Shown here piece by piece: positions 36,395-44,678 of a stretch of 64,000 nucleotides of DNA; position 1 is the first letter of the stretch, and every line of letters begins with the position of its first letter. This stretch comes from Imhoffiella fuscus. GTDB lineage: Bacteria > Pseudomonadota > Gammaproteobacteria > Chromatiales > Chromatiaceae. The translations under genes and the position numbers were made by a program. Location of the stretch: positions 180,261-244,260 of the forward strand of contig NZ_JBHUHX010000015.1 in NCBI RefSeq assembly GCF_042682685.1, written 5' to 3'. A model generated the notes under the pieces. The model searched no databases. It was not told where the DNA came from and saw nothing but the letters and a program-made list of their open reading frames with translations.

Positions 36395-36934
36395 CTACGG
36401 ACAGCGCTGCCGCAGGAGCCTCGCCCCACCCGCATAGTGACTCTCTCGCAGGGGAGCTCCATCCGGATAGAGGGTCGGCGCCAACTCCTCAAGCGCCTGC
36501 AGATACACATGGCGCTTGAAATAGACGACCTCGTTCAAGGGCTGCCAGTATCGGACCCAGCGCCAGGCGTCGAACTCGGGCTTATCGGTATGGTCGAGAC
36601 AGAACGCCTCTTCGCCACAGTTCACCCGCAACATGAACCAGATCTGCTTCTGACCGATGCAGGTCGGACCGCAATGGCGGCGGATGTAGCGTTTGGGAAG
36701 GTGGTAACGGAGCCAACCGCGCGTGAAACCGAGAATGGTGACCTGCTGCTCCTGCAAACCGACCTCCTCTTCGAGCTCGCGGAACATGGCCTCCTCTGGA
36801 GTCTCGTTCGGATTGATGCCTCCCTGAGGGAACTGCCATGCGTTCTGGCCAACGCGGCGTCCCCAGAATAGGCGGCGATCCTGATTGCTCAGGATGATAC
36901 CGACGTTTGGTCTGAAGCCGTCGTGGTCGATCAA
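36395..36934 (-). CDS. rppH: RNA pyrophosphohydrolase RppH
   Basis: RppH is the Nudix enzyme that removes pyrophosphate from mRNA 5' ends and starts RNase E-dependent decay. The 179-residue protein starts with the family signature IDHDGFRPNVGIIL, has the Nudix box GGINPNETPEEAMFRELEEE (G-x5-E-x7-REL-x-EE-x-G), then QKQIWFMLR. It is 140 bp upstream of ptsP. The 286-bp gap to the divergent HAD gene (36935-37220) contains no convincing gene. Confidence 0.97.
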   Translation of the reverse strand: MIDHDGFRPNVGIILSNQDRRLFWGRRVGQNAWQFPQGGINPNETPEEAMFRELEEEVGLQEQQVTILGFTRGWLRYHLPKRYIRRHCGPTCIGQKQIWFMLRVNCGEEAFCLDHTDKPEFDAWRWVRYWQPLNEVVYFKRHVYLQALEELAPTLYPDGAPLRESHYAGGARLLRQRCP

Positions 36935-37220
36935 AGGGTCTCATCCAGTTGGCGCTTTCGGACCAATTCTTCCATATCCGACGCATCTGCGGCAAGCAAA
37001 CAGATCCACTAAGCGATTGCCAATCAACGGCTTGTCCGCACAGGTTGAAGCGGCGCTCGAAATCGAGCCCCGGGATCAGCATCCACGCGGCCCAGTCCCT
37101 TGAAACGCGCCAGCAAATCCGCGAGTATCGCCACGCATCGACCGAGTATCGCTGCATGATACCCGTCGGATTGCACTTTCCACCACCCTCGCACAGGCAA
37201 CCCCCAGGACGCACCTGCGT

Positions 37221-37877
37221 ATGGCTCTCGCACTCTTCGATCTCGACAACACCCTACTCGCTGGCGACTCCGACCATCTATGGGGATGCTTTCTCGCCGC
37301 GCGAGGGATCGTCGACGGCGCACACTACGAGCGCGAGAACGAGCGCTTCTACGCCGATTATCGGGCCGGCACCCTGGATATCGACGCATTTCTGCGCTTT
37401 TCGCTCCGGCCGCTACGCGACAACCCCAGGGAGACAATGGAGAGGCTGCGCGAGGAATTCATTGCCGAGCAGGTCGAGCCCATCATGCTGGAATCGGCCC
37501 GGACGCTCATCGCCCGCCACCGCAATGCCGGCGACACGCTCCTCATCATCACCGCCACCAATGCCTTCGTCACGGCACCGATCGCCGAACGATTCGGCGT
37601 GCCACACCTGATCGCGACGGATCCGGCCGAGGTCGGGGGACAGTACAGCGGCGAAGTCGAGGGGACGCCGGCCTTCCGCGAAGGCAAGGTGATCCGACTG
37701 GAGGCCTGGCTGCAAGACCAGCACCTGGACCTCGACGGCAGCACCTTCTATAGCGACTCGCACAACGATCTGCCGCTGCTGGAGCGTGTGACGCACCCCG
37801 TCGCGGTGGACCCCGACCCCCGCCTGCGCGAGACCGCCGCCTCACGCGGCTGGCCCATCATCTCGCTGCGCGACTGA
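37221..37877 (+). CDS. HAD-superfamily IB phosphatase (SerB-like)
   Basis: This 218-residue HAD hydrolase has the nucleophile motif LFDLDNTLLAGDSD at the N-terminus, motif II in LIITATNAFV, and motif IV in YSDSHNDLPLLE. It belongs to the PSPase-like IB subfamily, whose members dephosphorylate phosphoserine, phospholipid head groups or other small phosphate esters; substrate unknown. It stands 161 bp ahead of the lipid operon, and a link is possible but not shown. Confidence 0.85.
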   Translation: MALALFDLDNTLLAGDSDHLWGCFLAARGIVDGAHYERENERFYADYRAGTLDIDAFLRFSLRPLRDNPRETMERLREEFIAEQVEPIMLESARTLIARHRNAGDTLLIITATNAFVTAPIAERFGVPHLIATDPAEVGGQYSGEVEGTPAFREGKVIRLEAWLQDQHLDLDGSTFYSDSHNDLPLLERVTHPVAVDPDPRLRETAASRGWPIISLRD

Positions 37878-38038
37878 GCCCGTGCCGCACACCGGCCGTA
37901 TCCGGGACCGGGGCGGCGCACAGTGCCAGCCAACCCGTCCGCACGTCTTCACCAGCCCGTCATGCCGCCCACATCAAGCTGAAATAGTCGCAAAATATCA
38001 TAACCCTCTACTTGCCGAACAACTGTCGAGGGTTTTCA

Positions 38039-38803
38039 ATGGCCGTGTCTGCTTCTGCCCAGGTCGCCCCACGCGGTGAGCGACTTTTCGTCGAGCTCGC
38101 TACGTCCGAACACGAGGTACGCGAGGCGCAGGCCCTGCGTTATCGGGTCTTCGGCGAAGAAATGGGCGCCAAGCTCAAAGGCGCCGCCCAGCTCGACATC
38201 GACGCATTCGACGATTACTGCAAGCATCTCCTGGTCCGCGAGACCAAAACCGGACGGGTGGTCGGCTGCACGCGCATTCTGACCGATAGCGAGGCCAAGC
38301 GGCTCGGGCGCTTCTACTCCGAGAGCGAGTTCGACCTTGAGCCCATCAAGGCGCTCCAAGGACGCCTGCTCGAAGTCGGCCGCACCTGTATCGCACCCGA
38401 GTTCAGACAGGGCTCCGCCATCGCGGTGCTCTGGTCCGGCCTAGCCGGATTCATCCACCTGCATGGGTTCGACTATCTATTCGGCTGTGCCAGCATGCCG
38501 CTCGGCGAGCGGGACATTCAAGCAGCCGCCATCATGAACCGGATACGCCGCCAGGCGATGGGCCCCGAGCACCTTCGGGTGACACCGCGCGCACCGCTGC
38601 TCACCAGCCAGACGTCCGACGACACCTTGGACGCCCCCTTGCCGGCACTGCTGCGCGCCTACATCCGGCTCGGCGCCAAGGCCTGCGGCGAACCCTGCCG
38701 CGACCCGGATTTCGGCGTCGGCGATGTCCTGATGCTGCTCAACGTCGACGAACTCAACCCGGCGTATTCGCGCCACTTCCTGGAACGCATTAGCGAAAGA
38801 TGA
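38039..38803 (+). CDS. olsB: OlsB-like GNAT N-acyltransferase (ornithine lipid synthesis)
   Basis: This 254-residue protein has the OlsB/hemolysin-like acyltransferase pattern: AQALRYRVFGEEMGA, DDYCKHLLVRE, a central LEVGRTCIAPEFR, and LFGCASMPLG. OlsB transfers a 3-hydroxyacyl chain from acyl carrier protein to the alpha-amino group of ornithine, making lyso-ornithine lipid. The ATG at 38039 follows GAGG by seven bases; an in-frame ATG at 38012 lacks support. The next gene is a PlsC-type acyltransferase, which matches the OlsA partner. Acceptors other than ornithine cannot be ruled out. Confidence 0.78.
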   Translation: MAVSASAQVAPRGERLFVELATSEHEVREAQALRYRVFGEEMGAKLKGAAQLDIDAFDDYCKHLLVRETKTGRVVGCTRILTDSEAKRLGRFYSESEFDLEPIKALQGRLLEVGRTCIAPEFRQGSAIAVLWSGLAGFIHLHGFDYLFGCASMPLGERDIQAAAIMNRIRRQAMGPEHLRVTPRAPLLTSQTSDDTLDAPLPALLRAYIRLGAKACGEPCRDPDFGVGDVLMLLNVDELNPAYSRHFLERISER

Positions 38804-38810
38804 GAGCCTG

Positions 38811-39647
38811 ATGGTCGGAAAGTCGCTTTGGAGGAGCCTGCGAGTCGTCGAGCACCTGGGTACGGGTGCCTTGATCGCGCTTTACGTCAACCTGCGCTAC
38901 CGGAACGGGCAACGACCCGACTGGCTACCCCGCGTCACCGCCTGGTGGCACAAGCGGCTGTGCGCCACGCTCGGCGTACGAATCTCGGTTCGCGGCCGAC
39001 CGGAGCCCGGGTGCCTGCTGATCGCCAACCATATCTCCTGGCTCGACATTCCGATCGTCGGCGCACAGGGCCGGATCGGCTTCCTCTCCAAGTCCGAGGT
39101 CCGCGACTGGCCGCTCATCGGCTGGATGGCCGAGATCGCAGGGACCCTCTTCATCGCCCGAGGGGCGAACCAGACGACCGATATCGCTTCTCACATCTCC
39201 GATCTGGTCTCGTCCGGCGGCACGCTGGTGATCTTCCCGGAGGGAACCACGACCGACGGCCATGAGGTGCGACGCTTCCACCCCAGGCTCTTCGGCATCG
39301 CCCAAGGCTCAGGCCCCAGGATCCAGCCGGTCGCGATCGGCTACCGCCGGGGCACCGACCCAGCACCGGAACGAGAGGCGGCCTATATCGGCGAGGACAC
39401 ACTGGTCGCCAGCCTCTGGCGCATCATCCGTCATCCGAATCTGGTCGCCGACATCCAGTTCCTGCCGCCGATCCAGGCGGACGAGAACACCCCTCGTCGC
39501 GCACTGGCCGAGCGCACCCATGACGCGATCACGGAGGCGCTGGGCCTCGCTGCGAAACGCCCTGCACGCCATTGCGCGCCGGAGCCCGCTTCGAACCGCG
39601 CGGACAAGGCGATGGATCTCGACCCGACCCTGGCGCTGATCCAATGA
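38811..39647 (+). CDS. PlsC/OlsA-type 1-acylglycerol-phosphate or lyso-ornithine lipid acyltransferase
   Basis: This 278-residue membrane-associated acyltransferase has the HX4D motif in IANHISWLDIPI, the GTLFIARG block, and FPEGTTTDG for substrate binding. PlsC enzymes acylate lysophosphatidic acid; OlsA relatives acylate lyso-ornithine lipid. The 7-bp distance to the OlsB-like gene favours the second role. The final stop overlaps the start of the glycosyltransferase gene (ATGA). The C-terminal 40 residues are poorly conserved. Confidence 0.85.
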   Translation: MVGKSLWRSLRVVEHLGTGALIALYVNLRYRNGQRPDWLPRVTAWWHKRLCATLGVRISVRGRPEPGCLLIANHISWLDIPIVGAQGRIGFLSKSEVRDWPLIGWMAEIAGTLFIARGANQTTDIASHISDLVSSGGTLVIFPEGTTTDGHEVRRFHPRLFGIAQGSGPRIQPVAIGYRRGTDPAPEREAAYIGEDTLVASLWRIIRHPNLVADIQFLPPIQADENTPRRALAERTHDAITEALGLAAKRPARHCAPEPASNRADKAMDLDPTLALIQ

Positions 39648-40870
39648 CGGCGGCAGAACAGAACGCATCCTCGGCGAGGACGCGCCCGACGCTTCGAGTC
39701 GCCATCGTCACCGAAACCTATCCGCCCGAGATCAATGGTGTCGCGAACACCATGCTCCATCTCGCCGAAGGGCTCGCAAACCGAGGGCACCGCATCCAAC
39801 TCGTCCGCCCCAAGCAAACAGCAGATCAAGACAAGACCAAGCCGGCCGGCATGGATCTGATGCTGGTTCCGGGCTTGCCCATTCCCGGCTACCGTGGATT
39901 GCGCTTCGGACTACCCGTCTATTGGCGCATGCGCCGCTTCTGGCACCGCAATCGACCGGATCTGATCTACATCGCAACCCAGGGACCGCTCGGCCACGCG
40001 GCACTGTCCGCCGCGCGGGCGCTCAACATCCCCGCAATCACCGGCTTCCACACCCAGTTCCAACAATACAGCCGTCATTACGGACTCGGCCTACTGACCC
40101 GGCGGATCGCCAATTCGCTGCGCCATTTCCACAACCGGTCGGACACGACGCTCGTGCCGACGGCGGAACTCAAGGCCGAACTGTCCGCAGACGGCTTCCT
40201 CAATCTGCACGTCTTCGGCAGGGGGGTGGACGTCGATCAGTTCTCGCCCGCCTGGCGTAGCGCCGAACTGCGCCGCGCCTGGGGCTGCGGGGATGACGAC
40301 CTGGTCGTGCTCTATGTCGGACGGATCGCGGCGGAGAAAAATCTCGATCTGGCACGCGAGGCGTTCCAGGCCATCCAGTCGAACCGACCGAGCGCGCGCT
40401 TCGTGCTGGTCGGAGACGGCCCGGAAGCGGTTCACATGCAGCGCGAATTTCCCGAGTTCATCTTCGTCGGAGCAAAGGTCGGTGCCGAGCTGTCCGCGCA
40501 CTATGCTTCTGGCGATCTCTTTCTGTTCCCCAGCCTCACCGAAACCTTCGGCAACGTGGTCACCGAGGCCATGGCAAGCGGACTGCCCGTCATCGCCTTC
40601 GACTATGCCGCGCCCCACACCCACATCCGTCCCGGGGAGAACGGCGTGACCGTGCCCATGGAGGATCGCGCCGCGTTCGTCGCCGCCAGCCGCGAAACCG
40701 TCACCGATCTCGGACGTCTACGTGAAATGGGGAAAGCCGCACGCAAAACGGCCGAGGACATCAGTTGGGATCGAGTTCTGGGCGGGGTCGAGGAACGTCT
40801 CTTCGAGGTGATCCACCAACAGCGTGGAACGGAGGCTCGTCATGCAAGTATGGCTACAACAGCTGAATGA
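39644..40870 (+). CDS. GT4-family glycosyltransferase, MgtA-like
   Basis: This 408-residue GT-B glycosyltransferase has the N-terminal acceptor motif TETYPPEINGVANTM and TGFHTQFQQYS, and the C-terminal nucleotide-sugar region VLYVGRIAAEKNLDL and ETFGNVVTEAMASGLPVIA (EX7E). This pattern is typical of the alpha-mannosyl/glucosyl transferase group that includes MgtA and SqdX and uses diacylglycerol or similar lipids as acceptors. The ATG at 39644 overlaps the acyltransferase stop. Donor and acceptor are not proven. Confidence 0.85.
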   Translation: MTAAEQNASSARTRPTLRVAIVTETYPPEINGVANTMLHLAEGLANRGHRIQLVRPKQTADQDKTKPAGMDLMLVPGLPIPGYRGLRFGLPVYWRMRRFWHRNRPDLIYIATQGPLGHAALSAARALNIPAITGFHTQFQQYSRHYGLGLLTRRIANSLRHFHNRSDTTLVPTAELKAELSADGFLNLHVFGRGVDVDQFSPAWRSAELRRAWGCGDDDLVVLYVGRIAAEKNLDLAREAFQAIQSNRPSARFVLVGDGPEAVHMQREFPEFIFVGAKVGAELSAHYASGDLFLFPSLTETFGNVVTEAMASGLPVIAFDYAAPHTHIRPGENGVTVPMEDRAAFVAASRETVTDLGRLREMGKAARKTAEDISWDRVLGGVEERLFEVIHQQRGTEARHASMATTAE

Positions 40871-41369
40871 AATCGAGGCGCCGGTGTGCCGGCTCTGGAG
40901 TCGATCGGGGCAGCGCAACTGGATCCAACGCCCCTTCGCCGTCATCAGCCGTCTCGGCGATGGGGTCTTCTGGTACAGCCTCATGGGCGTCCTGCCTCTG
41001 GTCTACGGTCTCACGGGCGTACAGGCCAGTCTGCACATGCTCGCGACGGGCGGTATCGCACTTGCCCTCTACAAGTCACTCAAGGGCGTCACACGCCGCG
41101 AACGGCCCTGCCGCTATGCGAGCGACATCATCGCGCTCGTGCCACCGCTCGACCGCTATAGCTTCCCGTCCGGACACACGCTCCACGCGGTCAGCTTTTC
41201 GACGGTCGCCATCTACTACATCCCAGAACTGGCCTGGCTGCTGGTGCCTTTCACCTGCCTTGTCGCCGCGTCACGCGTCATACTCGGGCTGCATTACCCC
41301 AGCGACGTCCTGGTCGCCACACTGATCGGCCTGGGCCTGGCCTACTGCGGCATCATGCTGGTCGTTTGA
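40842..41369 (+). CDS. PAP2-family membrane phosphatase
   Basis: This 175-residue integral membrane phosphatase has all three PAP2 motifs: KGVTRRERP (KX6RP), FPSGH (PSGH), and SRVILGLHYPSD (SRX5HX3D), with about five hydrophobic segments. Substrates may be phosphatidic acid, undecaprenyl pyrophosphate or similar. The ATG at 40842 follows GGAGG by six bases and overlaps the glycosyltransferase gene by 29 bp. In this operon, conversion of phosphatidic acid to diacylglycerol is an attractive but unproven role. Confidence 0.9.
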   Translation: MQVWLQQLNEIEAPVCRLWSRSGQRNWIQRPFAVISRLGDGVFWYSLMGVLPLVYGLTGVQASLHMLATGGIALALYKSLKGVTRRERPCRYASDIIALVPPLDRYSFPSGHTLHAVSFSTVAIYYIPELAWLLVPFTCLVAASRVILGLHYPSDVLVATLIGLGLAYCGIMLVV

Positions 41370-41385
41370 AGGCGGTCTCAGCCGT

Positions 41386-41416
41386 GTAGGGCGCAATAGC
41401 GATAGCGTATTGCGCC
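41386..41416 (+). repeat. REP-like palindrome with GTAG head
   Basis: GTAG (41386-41389) is followed by GGCGCAATA, a nine-base loop, and the perfect complement TATTGCGCC (41390-41416). The layout of a GTAG tetranucleotide plus hairpin is that of REP elements mobilised by RAYT transposases. It lies 16 bp after the PAP2 stop and may also act as a weak terminator. A related element occurs at 59088-59116. Confidence 0.6.
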
Positions 41417-41520
41417 GCATGGCAGGCTCCTGGCCCGTTTCGAAATGAGCGGCCTCGATTCGGCGTCGAGCCCGCTCAACACTCCCTGTTTCGTCGACTA
41501 TTAGCAGTCGACCAAAACGA

Positions 41521-41548
41521 AAAAAGCCAGGCAAATGCCTGGCTTTTT
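41521..41548. terminator. Bidirectional rho-independent terminator
   Basis: AAAAAGCCAGGCA and TGCCTGGCTTTTT form a perfect 13-bp inverted repeat with a two-base spacer. A-tract and T-tract flank both sides, so it can terminate the sulfur globule gene (minus strand, 25 bp downstream of its stop) and also the lipid operon (plus strand). Confidence 0.9.
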
Positions 41549-41572
41549 CGAGCAGTGCTCTAACGCTGAGGC

Positions 41573-41950
41573 TTACTTGGACTCGGACTGAGCCGGAGCA
41601 GCCGGAGCGGGAGCGACAGGCGCGTAAGGAGCGGCGTAGGGGAAGGCGTAGGGATAGCCGCCACCGTAGTAGGGAGCGCCATAACCGCCGTACGGATAAC
41701 CGCCGTAGTAAGGAGCGCCATAACCATAGCCGTAGCCACGGCCATAGCCACGGTTGTAGCCACGACCGTGGCCACCGCCGCTCATGCTCATGTTGAAGTC
41801 GCCGTAGCCATCACCGAAGAAATCGTCCATCCAATCGCCCATTCCATTGCCGTAGCCAGGACCGCCCCAACCCGGGCCCCACCATGCGGAAGCGGAAGCG
41901 GAAACACCCAGCAAAGCGGCAACAGCGGCAGCAGTAGCAAGCTTCTTCAT
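41573..41950 (-). CDS. Sulfur globule protein (Gly/Tyr-rich, secreted)
   Basis: This 125-residue protein has a Sec signal peptide (MKKLATAAAVAALLG..., cleavage expected after SASASA, near residue 22) and a mature part starting WWGPGWGGPGYG. It is strongly enriched in Gly, Tyr and Pro, with repeats such as GYGRGYGYGYGAPYYGG and GGYGAPYYGGG and an Ala/Pro tail. This is the pattern of the envelope proteins that surround stored sulfur globules in the periplasm of purple sulfur bacteria. Which of the several Sgp paralogues it is cannot be told. The ATG at 41950 follows CGGAGAG, a strong ribosome-binding site, and the gene has its own terminator, as expected for a highly expressed monocistron. Confidence 0.88.
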   Translation of the reverse strand: MKKLATAAAVAALLGVSASASAWWGPGWGGPGYGNGMGDWMDDFFGDGYGDFNMSMSGGGHGRGYNRGYGRGYGYGYGAPYYGGYPYGGYGAPYYGGGYPYAFPYAAPYAPVAPAPAAPAQSESK

Positions 41951-42021
41951 TTTTTCTCTCCGAGAATTTTATGTCGTTGGCAGCAAGCGCGGCCACGTTC
42001 ACTCCGGCGGCCACGGGAAAG

Positions 42022-42027
42022 ATTATA
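42022..42027 (-). promoter_or_regulatory. Candidate -10 element of the sulfur globule gene
   Basis: TATAAT on the minus strand lies in an AT-rich island (about 42020-42060) that stands out from the GC-rich background. The leader to the ATG at 41950 would be about 65 nt. No convincing -35 was found at 16-18 bases, so an activator may be needed. Confidence 0.45.
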
Positions 42028-42169
42028 TTAGAAAATAATTAAATAAGAAATTACATTTAGCTATCGCATTTGACTTCTTTATTGCCAAAAACGATAACAG
42101 TCCATCCCGCACCTACAGATCGTTGAACCGGTCCTCGCCCGAAGTCCAAGAGACGTCCGGCGCCAAGGC

Positions 42170-42973
42170 TTACTCCGTCCCCGATGCATCCAGCCGCCGT
42201 CGCACCGTCGTCAGGTCGTCCCAGACCTTGGACTTCTGCTCGGGAGAGCGTAGCAAATACGCCGGGTGATAGGTGACCCGAACCGGAATCCGCTCCGGTC
42301 CAAACTCCAGCCAGCGACCACGCAACCGACCGACGCTCTCGTCCGTCTGCAAGAGATGCTGTGCGGCGATCCGTCCGACCGCCAGGATCAGCTCGGGCCG
42401 AATCAGTCGCAGCTGGCCGAGTAGAAAGCCCTGGCATCGCTGCGATTCCTCCTGACGCGGATCTCGATTGCCCGGCGGACGACATTTGAGGACATTTGCA
42501 ATATAGACGGTTTCGCGCGGACAGCCGATAGCCTCCAGCATGCGGTTCAAGAGCTGTCCGGCACGCCCGACGAATGGCTCGCCCTGGCGATCCTCGTCCG
42601 CGCCCGGAGCCTCGCCGACGACCAGCAGCCGGGCCTGGCGATTGCCCACGCCAAAGACCGTTTGGGTACGCGTATCGCAGAGCCCGCAGGCACGACAGGC
42701 GACGACCGCCGCTTCCAGCTCGTCCCAATCCATGGTCTGCGGATCCGACGCCGTCGCCTTGGCTGGAGCAGCGGTCTCGACGATCACCGGCTCGCTCGGC
42801 ACCTCAACGATGGGTGGCGGGTCCTGCGCCTCCAGACCGACCGAGGGTTCGGGCGCAGCGGAGGCCGCCTCCTCGATCGACGAGGCTGCGACCAAACGCT
42901 CCACGCCGGGTCGCAGCGTCCAGATCCTGACGCCCATGGCCGCCAGATAGTCTCGGCGGCGCGTCTCATCCAT
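42170..42973 (-). CDS. Family 4 uracil-DNA glycosylase (Fe-S)
   Basis: This 267-residue protein has an N-terminal unstructured Ala/Pro/Glu-rich region (about 25-80) and a C-terminal family 4 UDG domain. Cluster cysteines are seen in CRACGLC and, later, in NVLKCRPPGNRDP plus a downstream Cys. The catalytic segment VVGEAPGADEDRQGEPFVGR and the C-terminal TYHPAYLLR complete the fold. It removes uracil from DNA. The ATG at 42973 lies 11 bp after the leuA stop, with GAGG upstream, so it is probably in one unit with leuA. Confidence 0.92.
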   Translation of the reverse strand: MDETRRRDYLAAMGVRIWTLRPGVERLVAASSIEEAASAAPEPSVGLEAQDPPPIVEVPSEPVIVETAAPAKATASDPQTMDWDELEAAVVACRACGLCDTRTQTVFGVGNRQARLLVVGEAPGADEDRQGEPFVGRAGQLLNRMLEAIGCPRETVYIANVLKCRPPGNRDPRQEESQRCQGFLLGQLRLIRPELILAVGRIAAQHLLQTDESVGRLRGRWLEFGPERIPVRVTYHPAYLLRSPEQKSKVWDDLTTVRRRLDASGTE

Positions 42974-42983
42974 CACGCCGGCC

Positions 42984-44534
42984 TCAAACCTCGCCGGTCT
43001 GCGGATGGGCACGCTCGGCCGGCTGCAGGATCTTGTTGCAGGCGTTGATATAGGCCCTGGCCGAGGCGATGAGGATATCGGTATCGGCGCCCTGGCCGTT
43101 GACGATGCGCCCGCCCTTTTCCAAGCGCACCGTCACCTCGCCCTGCGCGTCGGTGCCGCTGGTGATGGCATTGACCGAATAGAGCTTGAGCGTCGTTTCA
43201 CTCTCGACGATCGACTCGATGGCCTTGAAGGTCGCGTCCACCGGACCACCCCCGGTCGCGGTTCCTGCCTTCTCCACCCCATCGAATGCGAGCACCAGCT
43301 CGGCCGTCGGGGTCTCGCCCGTCTCCGAGCAGACGCGCATCGAGACCAGTTTGACGCGCTCGTTGGTGATGCCCAGCGTGGTGTCCGTGACCAACGCCTG
43401 CAGATCCTCGTCGAAGATTTCGTGTTTCTTATCGGCAAGATCCTTGAAGCGCGAGAAGGCGGCATTGAGCTCCTCTTCGGAGTTCAGGATCACGCCCAGC
43501 TCCTGGAGCCGCGCGCGGAAGGCGTTACGTCCGGAATGTTTGCCGAGCACCATACGGTTCTCGGACCAACCGACGTCCTGGGCGCACATGATCTCGTAGG
43601 TCTCGCGGTTCTTGAGCACACCGTCCTGATGGATGCCAGACTCATGCGCGAAGGCGTTGGCACCGACCACCGCCTTGTTGGGCTGCACGGCGAACCCTGT
43701 GATGCCAGAGACCAATCGCGAGCAGTTCATGATCTGGGTGGTGTCGAGACGGGTATCGCACTCGAAGAGATCCTGACGGGTGCGCACCGTCATCACGATC
43801 TCCTCCAACGCGGCATTGCCGGCGCGCTCGCCGAGACCGTTGATGGTGCACTCGACCTGACGCGCGCCGTTGCGCACCGCCGCCAGGGAGTTGGCGACCG
43901 CGAGCCCCAGGTCGTTGTGACAGTGTACCGAGAAGATCGCCTTGTCCGCGTTGGGGATACGCTCGCGCAGGGTTGCGATCAGACTGCCGAACTGATCCGG
44001 GATGTTGTAGCCCACGGTGTCCGGGATATTGAGCGTCGTGGCGCCTGCGTCGATCACCGCCTCCAGGATCCGGCACAGGAAATCGATCTCCGAGCGCCCT
44101 GCGTCCTCGGGCGAGAACTCGACGTCATCGGTATAGCGACGCGCGCGATTCACGGCGTAGACCGCCTGCTCCAGCACCTGATCCGGGCTCATGCGCAGCT
44201 TCTTCTCCATATGGATCGGAGAGGTCGCGATGAAGGTGTGAATACGCCCGGCATTGGCACCCTTGAGCGCCTCGCCCGCACGGTCGAGATCATTGTCGAG
44301 CGCGCGAGCCAGACCGCACACCCGGCTGTCCTTGACCGCCTCAGCGACCGCCTTGACCGCCTCGAAGTCCCCCGGACTCGCGATCGGAAAGCCGGCCTCG
44401 ATCACATCCACCCGCATGCGCTCCAATGCCTTGGCGATGCGCACCTTCTCGTCTCGGGTCATGGAGGCCCCGGGACTCTGCTCGCCATCGCGCAGCGTGG
44501 TATCGAAGATGATCAGTTGCTCTTTTGCGGTCAT
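42984..44534 (-). CDS. leuA: 2-Isopropylmalate synthase LeuA
   Basis: LeuA condenses 2-oxoisovalerate with acetyl-CoA in the first committed step of leucine synthesis. The 516-residue protein is of the long form with an N-terminal TIM barrel (IIFDTTLRDGEQSPGA; metal site FSVHCHNDLGLAVANS) and a C-terminal leucine-binding regulatory domain with TGGGPVDATFKAIE. Feedback inhibition by leucine is expected. The ATG at 44534 fits the family N-terminus. No leader peptide with leucine codons was seen upstream. Confidence 0.96.
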   Translation of the reverse strand: MTAKEQLIIFDTTLRDGEQSPGASMTRDEKVRIAKALERMRVDVIEAGFPIASPGDFEAVKAVAEAVKDSRVCGLARALDNDLDRAGEALKGANAGRIHTFIATSPIHMEKKLRMSPDQVLEQAVYAVNRARRYTDDVEFSPEDAGRSEIDFLCRILEAVIDAGATTLNIPDTVGYNIPDQFGSLIATLRERIPNADKAIFSVHCHNDLGLAVANSLAAVRNGARQVECTINGLGERAGNAALEEIVMTVRTRQDLFECDTRLDTTQIMNCSRLVSGITGFAVQPNKAVVGANAFAHESGIHQDGVLKNRETYEIMCAQDVGWSENRMVLGKHSGRNAFRARLQELGVILNSEEELNAAFSRFKDLADKKHEIFDEDLQALVTDTTLGITNERVKLVSMRVCSETGETPTAELVLAFDGVEKAGTATGGGPVDATFKAIESIVESETTLKLYSVNAITSGTDAQGEVTVRLEKGGRIVNGQGADTDILIASARAYINACNKILQPAERAHPQTGEV

Positions 44535-44678
44535 GGATGATCTCTGGACGTTGACTGAGGTTGCATCGAGCATCTCATTTTAGGCGATGCAGCACTCAGC
44601 GCGAGCCTCTCTTGTGAAACCCCGGAATACCTGATAATCCTGACGCCAACATCGACCGCGCAAAACGACGATCCACCG

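Noticed and set aside
36582..37214. Long alternative frame overlapping rppH
   Set aside because: It is out of frame with a certain RppH and lacks any motif; the intergenic part shows no coding signal.
37957..37974. Pho-box-like sequence CCGTCAT-N4-CCCACAT upstream of the lipid operon
   Set aside because: Only the first half matches the PhoB site well (six of seven), the second half has four of seven matches, and no -10 hexamer lies at the expected distance. It would fit phosphate control but is too weak to report as a feature.
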